Positions 49,625-56,852 of a stretch of DNA of 64,000 nt are shown here, piece after piece. A program made the translations under genes and the position numbers. This DNA is from Nocardia speluncae NBRC 108251. Its GTDB lineage: Bacteria; Actinomycetota; Actinomycetes; Mycobacteriales; Mycobacteriaceae. The first letter of the stretch is position 1. Each line of letters begins with the position of its first letter. The notes below the pieces were generated by a model. It saw nothing but the letters and a program-made list of their open reading frames with translations. It made no database searches and was not told the origin of the DNA. The DNA is taken from the NCBI RefSeq assembly GCF_001613245.1, contig NZ_BDBZ01000028.1, forward strand, positions 1 through 64,000. Reading direction: 5' to 3'.

Positions 49625-49822
49625 TCACAGCATTGTGACCACACCCGTGGCCACCAAAGCCACGAGCACACCGATGAACAGTGCCGAAAGCACCGATCCG
49701 GTGAGTACGAACACCCCCACCGCAGCCGCCGCGAAGAGCAGCCCGACGATCAGCCACGCCACACCGTCGCTGGGCCCCAACTTGCGCAGCCGAGGATGGG
49801 AATTCTTGATTCCTCGGTCCAC
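49625..49822 (-). CDS. Small two-helix membrane protein
   Basis: From the GTG at 49822 the product has 65 residues: a short basic head (DRGIKNSHPRLRKLG) and two hydrophobic segments (AWLIVGLLFAAAAVGVFVL and ALFIGVLVALVATGVVTML). A longer start at 49861 gives 78 residues. The ribosome binding site is weak for both. The clean hydrophobic pattern supports a real protein. No family is recognised. It is convergent with sdhB. Confidence 0.55.
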   Translation of the reverse strand: MDRGIKNSHPRLRKLGPSDGVAWLIVGLLFAAAAVGVFVLTGSVLSALFIGVLVALVATGVVTML

Positions 49823-49903
49823 ATATCGTTGTCTACCCGTTATACGACCTGGTAAACCCACCGTGATCGGGTCGTATCGGACGATTCACACGGCCCGGAG
49901 AGG

Positions 49904-50131
49904 TCACGGACGATCGAACTCACCGTCCCGTACGCCGGCCGTGAATGCCGCCCACTCCCCCGGGGTGAAGACCAGCACCGGACCGTCGGGATTCTTTCCG
50001 TCTCGCATACCCACATGACCTTCGGCGAGCATCGCGATCTCCACACTGTCCGAACTGGGCGCACCGTCCGGGGGGCTACTCAGCCATTCGGCGCCGGAAA
50101 GATCCACATTTGTACCGTTGTCGACGCTCAT
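49904..50131 (-). CDS. DUF397 domain protein
   Basis: This 75-residue protein matches DUF397: the early DLSGAEWLSSPPDGA, EIAMLAEGHVGMRDGKNPDGPVLVFTPGEWAAFTAGVRDGEFD. Such small proteins in actinobacteria usually partner an XRE/DUF5753 regulator encoded next door, as possible antisigma-like or toxin-antitoxin-like pairs. No such regulator is adjacent here. The ATG at 50131 has AGGAG about seven bases upstream. Confidence 0.9.
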   Translation of the reverse strand: MSVDNGTNVDLSGAEWLSSPPDGAPSSDSVEIAMLAEGHVGMRDGKNPDGPVLVFTPGEWAAFTAGVRDGEFDRP

Positions 50132-50403
50132 TCGGTTCTCCTCTGTCAGCCGCAATACGTTCCGTCGAGGGGCGGCGCCACCCGGCGCCGGTACCGAGCG
50201 CGATGCTACGCGCACGGACGGCCACACCGGTGCGGATAGCGGTGGTGTATCAGTGCAATGCGAATTCGATGCGGGCAAAACCACCGAATATCACCCGTTC
50301 CGGGAGGTTCTCGGCCTATGGTGAGCTGTTGGTCGTATATGCACACCCGGAAACCCACCGCGGGCAACAGGATCGCCGCGGGTTCACAAGGAGGTCGTGT
50401 GTG

Positions 50404-50604
50404 ATGCGGTTGAATCTGAGTACCCAGATCCCCACCCTGCTCGACTGCGGGGACGATCCGGGAGACATGAGCGCCGAACAAGCGCATTCGGCGATGCAAC
50501 TGCACTTGGACTGCACGGTAGATATGTGCCGGGTACGCCGCCGGGCCCGAGCGACACTGGTGGACTCCGGCCGCTGCGTCCTGGACAATCGCGCACTCCA
50601 ATAG
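50404..50604 (+). CDS. Nocardia-type small Cys-containing protein
   Basis: This 66-residue protein has Cys at 15, 37, 42 and 58 and His at 28 and 34, an acidic first half and a basic second half (CRVRRRARATLVDSGRCVLD). The ATG follows AAGGAGG by nine bases, a strong site. I recall similar 60-70 residue proteins of unknown function in Nocardia genomes. The Cys/His set could bind a metal. The open frame back to 50110 has no start signal and is not used. Confidence 0.72.
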   Translation: MRLNLSTQIPTLLDCGDDPGDMSAEQAHSAMQLHLDCTVDMCRVRRRARATLVDSGRCVLDNRALQ

Positions 50605-50656
50605 GTCACCCCACCCCCGCCGCCACAACCGCCACGACCCACCGGCCCACCCCAAT

Positions 50657-50749
50657 GGTTCGGGGCCCGTCTCGTTCTGGAGCGACAGAGCGGTGCAGCG
50701 TTGCGGAGGAGCGTCGGAGTGAAGAACGAGACCCAAAGGGCCCCGAACC
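50657..50749. repeat. 93-base imperfect inverted repeat between convergent genes
   Basis: GGTTCGGGGCCC (50657-50668) pairs with 50738-50749 and GTCTCGTTCT (50669-50678) with 50723-50732, giving 22 paired bases with a five-base bulge (CCAAA, 50733-50737) and a 44-base loop. It abuts the dispersed hairpin element at 50746-50785. It may be a large terminator, a structured RNA or a MITE-like remnant; no flanking direct repeats were seen. Confidence 0.7.
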
Positions 50750-50785
50750 CCGCGCCGCCGAAGGCGGCGCCATAGATACAGCTCA
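50746..50785 (-). repeat. Dispersed 40-bp stop-codon-linked hairpin element, copy B
   Basis: Read on the minus strand this begins with the TGA of the glycosylase gene (50785-50783), then GCTGTATCTATG, the GCGCCGCC/GGCGGCGC stem and GGGGTT. It differs from copy A (34987-35026) at one loop base only. Beyond the 40 bases the two loci do not match. Confidence 0.8.
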
Positions 50786-51730
50786 GCGCCGGCTGTGGTC
50801 GGTGATCGGAGCGCGTGGGCCGAACCGCGGTTTCCGGGCCTGACCGCTGATCTCCAGTAACCGGATCGTCCGATAACGATGCGGACGCACCGGCTCGAGG
50901 AACTCGACCATCTCGGTATCGTCGATATCCCGGCCGAGCAGGGTCCAGCCCACCACCGATGCCAGGTGGAAATCGCCCACCGACAGGGCATCGGCATCAC
51001 CGAACGCACGCTGCGCGGTTTCCGCGGCTGTCCACTCCCCTATCCCCGGGAGGGTTCGCAATTTGCGGGCGGCCTCCGCCGGCGGGAGTCCCGCCGTGCG
51101 CTCCAGCGAATCGGCCACCCGCGCCGCCCGTACGATGGTCTGCCAGCGTTGCGGACCCACATTGGCGCGGTGATAGCTCCATGAGGGTATTCGCGCCCAT
51201 GTCGCGGCGTCCGGCGGAACCCGCATCCCCTCCGGTGCGGGGCCGGGCGCCGGATCACCGAAACGATGTACCAGTGTCCGCCACGCGGCATGCGACGACA
51301 CGATGGTGACCTTCTGCTCCAGGATCGCCGGAACGAGAGCCTCGAACACCCGTCCGGTGCGCAGCATGCGCAAACCCGGGTGCCGCTGATGAGCGGCGGC
51401 GATCGTCGGGTGGATGGGCACGAAATCGTCCACATTCTCGTCCAGGCAGAACATCGAATCGAGCCGGTCCAGAAATTCCGCGGCGCCCGGGCCCCAGGCA
51501 TCCGCCGTGACGATGTGGGGTGCGGTCTGGGTCAGCCGGTAGGTCACGGGCCCGGCCGGCATCCGCGATCCCCGCCAGTGCGCGCCGTCGCCGTCGATCT
51601 GATGGCAGGGGTCGGCGGGCCCGCGGCGTAACGGCGCCAGGGTATGCGCGAGGTGGACGGGCCCACCGGCCGTCAGCACACGGGTGGTCCGCACGGACTC
51701 GGCCGGGGATCCTGCGGATCGATGAGGCAC
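50783..51730 (-). CDS. DNA-3-methyladenine glycosylase II-like protein (HhH-GPD)
   Basis: This 315-residue base-excision repair protein has the helix-hairpin-helix LRTLPGIGEWTAAETAQRAFGD followed by the catalytic Asp in ALSVGDFHLAS. The preceding ILEQKVTIVSSHAAWRTLVHRFG is typical of AlkA-like glycosylases. It removes alkylated purines. The start is uncertain: the GTG at 51730 has GGCGGA immediately before it, and no better site is seen downstream. Confidence 0.88.
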   Translation of the reverse strand: MPHRSAGSPAESVRTTRVLTAGGPVHLAHTLAPLRRGPADPCHQIDGDGAHWRGSRMPAGPVTYRLTQTAPHIVTADAWGPGAAEFLDRLDSMFCLDENVDDFVPIHPTIAAAHQRHPGLRMLRTGRVFEALVPAILEQKVTIVSSHAAWRTLVHRFGDPAPGPAPEGMRVPPDAATWARIPSWSYHRANVGPQRWQTIVRAARVADSLERTAGLPPAEAARKLRTLPGIGEWTAAETAQRAFGDADALSVGDFHLASVVGWTLLGRDIDDTEMVEFLEPVRPHRYRTIRLLEISGQARKPRFGPRAPITDHSRR

Positions 51731-51853
51731 TCCGCCATTGTGCCCGCAAAGAGAGAACTCGGTCGTTTCCTTGCCCGGTAACGACGGTGGTTTGCGGGAC
51801 GATATGAACCGAGTTGAGCAAATATGTGGCTGCTGCCACGATTGGAGGGTTTC

Positions 51854-51958
51854 ATGATCACCGAGGCACTCAATTGGATGCTCGATCTGTGGGGCAGTGT
51901 TTTCGCCGGTAGTTCCGGTTACGAAATCCAGCCGGGCACTCTGCCGTCCGGAAGCTGA
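51854..51958 (+). CDS. Small ORF, 34 residues, strong ribosome binding site
   Basis: The ATG at 51854 follows GGAGGG by five bases and encodes MITEALNWMLDLWGSVFAGS and then a polar tail ending at TGA 51956-51958. The start is amphipathic and aromatic-rich. Upstream lies an AT-richer patch (GAGCAAATATG) suited to a promoter. A hairpin follows ten bases after the stop. These three signals together favour a real small gene. No family is recognised. Confidence 0.5.
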   Translation: MITEALNWMLDLWGSVFAGSSGYEIQPGTLPSGS

Positions 51959-51967
51959 TCCCCGACA

Positions 51968-52002
51968 GCGGGTGACCGGGCGCCGGGCGCTCGGTCACCC
52001 GC
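51968..52002. terminator. Hairpin between convergent genes
   Basis: GCGGGTGACCG (51968-51978) pairs with CGGTCACCCGC (51992-52002) around a 13-base loop, between the 34-residue ORF and the convergent dehydrogenase ending at 52032. No T-run follows on either strand, so it could serve both directions weakly. Confidence 0.55.
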
Positions 52003-52031
52003 GCGCACGGCCGAACCTTGGATATTTGAAA

Positions 52032-54839
52032 TCACCAGTGGTCCAACAGGATCTGAGCGAGGTGCCGGCCGCGGACGGCAGCCAGCTGAGCAGCCTGGGT
52101 ACGACACGAGAAGCCGTCGGCCACGAACACTGCATCCGGGGCTGCACTCGCCAGCGCCGGTAGCATTCCGTTTTCGGCCACCGACACCGATATTTCGTAG
52201 TGCCCCTGCTGCATTCCGAAATTACCGGCAAGCCCGCAACATCCTGCGATTTCGGTCACATCCATACCCATTCGGGCAAATATTCGGCGATCCGGCTCGA
52301 AGCTCAGAACGGAATAGTGGTGGCAGTGCGGTTGCACCACTATCGGGTGCTCGGGGCGGACGGCTGGACACCAATCCGGTTGCGCCAGCAAAAACTCGGC
52401 GAGCGTACGCACGGCGGCAGCGACCGGCCGGGCACGGACGTCGTCGGGGAGCAGCTCCGGTAGGTCGGCGCGCAGCGCGGCCGTGCACGACGGTTCGAGA
52501 CCGATCACGAGGCCGCCGGCGCCGACATGAGCGTCGAGCTGGTCGAGAGTCCGCCGTAGCCGGGCCCGCGCCCCGTCCAATTGCCCAGTGCTGATCCAGG
52601 TGAGCCCGCAGCACACCTGCCGCTCGGGCAATACGACCCGGTACCCCAGCGAATTCAGCAACGTGACGGCGGCCTGCGCGATCTCCGGGTCGAAAGCATT
52701 GGTGAAGGTATCGACCCAGAGCATCACGATGCCCGCCTCCGGACCTCTCACCTGCTGTTGCGACGATTCCTTTCGCCAGATGCGGCGGAACGGGCGGGCG
52801 GCGAGCTTCGGCACCGGGCGCCGCGGGTCTGCGCCCGCCGCGCGCATACCCCAGCGGCGCAGCGGCTCCACCCGTGCCGCGGCGTTCACCGGACGCGGTA
52901 GGCGAGTCGCTCCGGCAAGCCAGCGCGGGAGCATACCCAGCGCGTAGTGGTCGCGCGGGCGGGGACGGCGCCGGTAGCGGCGGTACAGGGTCTCGGATTT
53001 GTAGGTGGCCATATCGACGCCCGCCGGGCAGTCGGTACCGCAGGCTCGGCAGGACAGGCACAGATCCAGGGATTCGGTCACCTCGGGCGCGGACCAGTCG
53101 AGTTCCCCCCGGACCACCTCTTGCAGCACCCTGGCCCGGCCCCGGGTGGTGTCCTTCTCATCGGCCGTCGCGAGATAGGACGGACACATGAAGCCGCCGG
53201 CCGCGCGGGTATCGGCCCGGCATTTGCCGACCCCCACGCAGCGATGCACCGCGGTGGACAAGTCGCCACCGTCGCGGTCGAGCGCGAAACCACCAGCGGG
53301 GGCCACCGGCCCCAGCCCGCGTAACCGGAGATCGGCATCGAGGGGCCGGGGCTGCACCAGCACTCCCGGATTGAGGACACCTGCCGGATCGAACAGTGCC
53401 TTGTAACCGGCGAAAACGGCGCGCGCCTCGGGCGAGTACATGATCTCCAGCAGCTCCGAACGGGCTCGTCCGTCGCCGTGCTCACCGCTCAGCGAACCAC
53501 CGTGACGCACGACCAGATGCGCTGCATCGGTCAGGAATGCGCGGAAGCGGCCGGGCGCGTCGGCGATGGGCAGATCCAGCCGCACATGCATACAACCGTC
53601 GCCGATATGCCCGTAGAGCAACCCGTCGGCCTTGTGCTCCCGCGTCAGTTCCTCGAAATCCCGCAGGTAGGCACCCAACCGAGCGGGCGGCACGGCGGCA
53701 TCTTCCCAACCGGGCCAGGCGGGCTGCCCGTCGCGGGTACGTCCGGCCAGCCCGGCACCGTCGGCGCGGATCCGCCACAGCGCCGCGGCGGCGCCGGGCT
53801 CGTCGATCACACGGACGTCGAGAGCACCGGTCGTCCGGCACAACCGGTCGCCGGCAGCCCGGGCATCGGCCGGGCTCGCACCCGCCAGTTCGACGAACAA
53901 CCAGCCATGGCCCCGCGGAAGATCCGGTACGCGCCGGCCGTGGGCGCGCACCATATCGACCAGGCGCGCATCGATACCCTCGACTGCTACCGGCCCCACC
54001 GAGACCACCGCGGCGATATCGTCGGCCGCAGTCGCCAGATCCTCGTAGCCGAGGACGACGAGCAGAGTCGCGGCGGGTATCGGTACCAGCTCCACTTCGG
54101 CTTCCAGCAGCACACCGCAGGTGCCCTCGGTACCGACGAAGGCGCCGGCGACCGAATTACCCCGCTCCGGAAGCAGGTACTCCAGACCGTAGCCGGAGGC
54201 CTGCCGCTCGAACCGGCCCAGATCGGTGCGCAGAACCGCGAGCGAGGCGCTGGTGAATTCGGGTAATCCCGGCACCGCGGCCAGATCGTCGGCGAGCCGG
54301 CGCTCGGCCCCGGTTCCGTCGAGAATCCGCAGTTCACGAACCCGATCAGAGGTCCGTCCCCACGCGATGGCATGTGGACCGCAGGCGTTGTTGCCGATCA
54401 TCCCGCCGAGAGTGCAGCGGTCCTGTGTCGAGGGATCCGGACCGAACCGCAAACCGTGCGCACGGGCCCGGCGTTGCAGATCGGTGAGCACGACACCGGG
54501 CTGCACCCGGGCGGTATGACGTTGCGTGTCGATTCCGGCGATACCGTTCATGTACCTGCTGAAATCACAGACGATACCGGGCCCGACGGCATTACCGGCC
54601 ACGGAAGTCCCACCGCCGCGCGGGGTGAAGGGCACACCCTCGCAACGGGCGAGCTCCAGCGCAGCCGCCACATCGGCGTCCCCGCGAGGAAACACGACGA
54701 CTTCCGGCAGCACCCGATAGTTCGACGCATCGGAGGAGTACTCCACCCGGCGGCGATGAGAGATATCCACCGCATCCGCACCGAGCCGGGCACGCAGCTC
54801 CCGCGCGAGCACATCCCGCCGCCTGTCGTGGTCGGTCAC
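52032..54839 (-). CDS. Fused FAD-linked oxidase and Fe-S protein (D-2-hydroxyacid dehydrogenase, YdiJ/Dld-II type)
   Basis: This is a 935-residue protein. The N-terminal half is an FAD_binding_4 oxidase (PRGGGTSVAGNAVGPGIVCDFSRYMN, GMIGNNACGPHAIAWGRTSD) with its C-terminal cap (LYGHIGDGCMHVRLDLP, SLSGEHGDGRARSELL). The C-terminal half has ferredoxin sites (CVGVGKC, CLSCRACGTDCPAGVDM) and CCG domains (VCCGLTW, AGCCGLAGNFG). It joins GlcD and GlcF functions in one chain and should oxidise a D-2-hydroxy acid such as lactate or hydroxyglutarate. The GTG at 54839 gives MTDHDRRR-like starts typical of the family; the frame is open to 54920. Confidence 0.9.
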   Translation of the reverse strand: MTDHDRRRDVLARELRARLGADAVDISHRRRVEYSSDASNYRVLPEVVVFPRGDADVAAALELARCEGVPFTPRGGGTSVAGNAVGPGIVCDFSRYMNGIAGIDTQRHTARVQPGVVLTDLQRRARAHGLRFGPDPSTQDRCTLGGMIGNNACGPHAIAWGRTSDRVRELRILDGTGAERRLADDLAAVPGLPEFTSASLAVLRTDLGRFERQASGYGLEYLLPERGNSVAGAFVGTEGTCGVLLEAEVELVPIPAATLLVVLGYEDLATAADDIAAVVSVGPVAVEGIDARLVDMVRAHGRRVPDLPRGHGWLFVELAGASPADARAAGDRLCRTTGALDVRVIDEPGAAAALWRIRADGAGLAGRTRDGQPAWPGWEDAAVPPARLGAYLRDFEELTREHKADGLLYGHIGDGCMHVRLDLPIADAPGRFRAFLTDAAHLVVRHGGSLSGEHGDGRARSELLEIMYSPEARAVFAGYKALFDPAGVLNPGVLVQPRPLDADLRLRGLGPVAPAGGFALDRDGGDLSTAVHRCVGVGKCRADTRAAGGFMCPSYLATADEKDTTRGRARVLQEVVRGELDWSAPEVTESLDLCLSCRACGTDCPAGVDMATYKSETLYRRYRRRPRPRDHYALGMLPRWLAGATRLPRPVNAAARVEPLRRWGMRAAGADPRRPVPKLAARPFRRIWRKESSQQQVRGPEAGIVMLWVDTFTNAFDPEIAQAAVTLLNSLGYRVVLPERQVCCGLTWISTGQLDGARARLRRTLDQLDAHVGAGGLVIGLEPSCTAALRADLPELLPDDVRARPVAAAVRTLAEFLLAQPDWCPAVRPEHPIVVQPHCHHYSVLSFEPDRRIFARMGMDVTEIAGCCGLAGNFGMQQGHYEISVSVAENGMLPALASAAPDAVFVADGFSCRTQAAQLAAVRGRHLAQILLDHW

Positions 54840-55029
54840 GACGACCAGCCTAGGCCGTAGTGCACGACGAAGGGCCGGCCCGACAAGCCACCCGATGGAA
54901 GGCCCTCCGAGACCGGACAATCCCCGAGGCCCGGACGAAACGGCCGAGGCTTGCCGCGATATCGAGCGAATTGTGCTGGTCCCGCGGATCCGGCCGGTGC
55001 CGACGATCGGAGCGCAGGCACGGCGCGGA

Positions 55030-55470
55030 TCAGGAGTCGCCGAGGTCTCGTTCGACGGAGCGCACGGTGCCCTGGGCGAGCGCGCACTGCACCGGGTCGG
55101 ACCCCTCCGATTCGGCGGTGATCACGCAGTTCACCACGGCTTGGCGCCGGGTGGATCCAGCGACCGTGGCGACGGCCCGCAGGCGGTCGCCACGGGCAGG
55201 ACGCAGGTAGGTGACCGAGAAACCGCCGGTGAGCACATTCGCGCCGAGTACAGTTCCGGCGGCGAAGGTGATCGCGTTATCGGCCAGGTAGGACAGCACG
55301 CCGCCGTGGACATAGCCGAACTGCTGGGCGAGTTCTGGGCGGACCGGCACGATCAGGGTCGCTGCACCGGTTTCGAAGGCGGCCAGCTCGGTGCCGACCA
55401 GATTCGCGAACGGCTGGGCGGCCAGCACTTTCGCGGCCATGTCGAAATCGAGGGGGGCTGGATCGGACAT
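55030..55470 (-). CDS. PaaI family hotdog-fold thioesterase
   Basis: This 146-residue single hotdog domain has FGYVHGGVLSYLADNAITFAAG (substrate-side HGG and the catalytic acid) and GGFSVTYLRPARGDRLRAVATV. It hydrolyses acyl- or phenylacetyl-CoA-type thioesters. The ATG at 55470 has AAAGG upstream. Confidence 0.9.
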   Translation of the reverse strand: MSDPAPLDFDMAAKVLAAQPFANLVGTELAAFETGAATLIVPVRPELAQQFGYVHGGVLSYLADNAITFAAGTVLGANVLTGGFSVTYLRPARGDRLRAVATVAGSTRRQAVVNCVITAESEGSDPVQCALAQGTVRSVERDLGDS

Positions 55471-55692
55471 CTTCGCCTTTCGGTCGGTGAACGAGTATGC
55501 CGCGCGGTGGCTCGGTGAAACACCACTGAATCGAGCCGTGCCGGGGCGGCGCGTCCAGTCTGCCTCCCGGCGGACCTGAGGGCTCGTGCAATGCATGGAG
55601 CCTGCGCATGCCTCCGGATAGTCCGGCGAATACGCCGCCCACTCCGGGCGACATCCACCTTGTTGTCACCCCGGAGGAGTAAGACTGCAGAC

Positions 55693-56778
55693 GTGGCCAG
55701 ATGGCTGTTGCATGTCGACCTCGACCAATTCCAGGCCGCGGTGGAATTCCGGCGGCATCCCGAACTGCGTGGACTGCCGGTGATCGTGGGCGGAAACGGC
55801 GACCCCGAGGAACCTCGCAAGGTCGTGACCTGCGCGTCCTACCCGGCTCGGGCATACGGGGTCCGCGCCGGGATGCCGCTGCGGACGGCGGCGCGCAAAT
55901 GTCGCGAAGGGGTTTTCCTGCCCCTGGATCCGCCCAGCTACGACGAGGCTTCCGAGCAGGTCATGGCGCTGCTGCGTACCTTTACCGATCAAGTGGAGGT
56001 GTGGGGCTGGGACGAGGCGTTCGTGGCGGCCGAGACCGATGACCCGGAAAGCCTGGCGACCACGATCCGCGCGGAGGTCGCCGAACTCGGCTTGACCTGC
56101 GCGGTGGGTATCGGGGACAACAAGCTCACCGCCAAACTGGCCACCGGTTTCGCGAAATCGGTCGGCAAATCCGCCGATGCGCCGGCCGAGCAACTGGGAG
56201 CCCACACCGGCATGTTCCGGTTGACGGCGGCGAACTGGTCGCAGGTGATGGCGCATCGGCCGACGAACGCGCTGTGGGGAATAGGTACCCGGATCGCGGC
56301 CCGCCTGGCCGAATTGGAGATCCACACCATCGGCGATCTGATGGCCGCGGACCGGGCCGTGCTGGCCGCCGAGTTCGGGCCCAGCAACGGCCCGTATCTG
56401 TGGGTCATGGCACGTGGGGCCGGCGATACCGAGGTGGTGACCGCACCGCCGCCACCGGTGGGCCGCAGCAAATCGGAGACCTTCCCGCGCGACCTCACCG
56501 AGCGCGACGAGATGCGCGAGCAGGTCGCCCGGCTGGCTTCGGACGTCGCCGCGGAGATCGCCGCGGCGGGCCGGATCGCAGTTCGGGTGGCGGTCACGGT
56601 GCGGACCAGCACCTTCTATACCCGCAGCAAGCAGTCGAAACTCGCCGAACCCACCACGGATGTGGCCACGATCGTCGAGACCGCCTTACGCATTCTGGAC
56701 CGGTTTCCACTGGACCGTCCGATCCGGCTCCTCGGTGTCCGGCTCGAACTGGCGCCTGTTCCCGACCCGCCGGCTTGA
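55693..56778 (+). CDS. dinB2: Y-family DNA polymerase, DinB2-like
   Basis: This 361-residue translesion polymerase has palm metal ligands Asp9 and Asp11 in HVDLDQFQAAVE and Asp107/Glu108 in WGWDEAF. The thumb/HhH is GIGTRIAARLAELEIHTIGDL, and the little finger ends GVRLELAPVP. In the DinB2 branch the steric gate against ribonucleotides sits at residue 14 (Leu in M. smegmatis); here it is Gln14. The GTG at 55693 is preceded by GGAGGAG at a somewhat long distance; no better start is visible. There is no beta-clamp-binding tail of the classical type. Confidence 0.9.
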   Translation: MARWLLHVDLDQFQAAVEFRRHPELRGLPVIVGGNGDPEEPRKVVTCASYPARAYGVRAGMPLRTAARKCREGVFLPLDPPSYDEASEQVMALLRTFTDQVEVWGWDEAFVAAETDDPESLATTIRAEVAELGLTCAVGIGDNKLTAKLATGFAKSVGKSADAPAEQLGAHTGMFRLTAANWSQVMAHRPTNALWGIGTRIAARLAELEIHTIGDLMAADRAVLAAEFGPSNGPYLWVMARGAGDTEVVTAPPPPVGRSKSETFPRDLTERDEMREQVARLASDVAAEIAAAGRIAVRVAVTVRTSTFYTRSKQSKLAEPTTDVATIVETALRILDRFPLDRPIRLLGVRLELAPVPDPPA

Positions 56779-56852
56779 CCTAAATAATGGTTGAGCTTTT
56801 AGTGTCGGTGCACTGGAGTTGAATCGGGCTCCGGAGCGGAAGGACATGTCGG

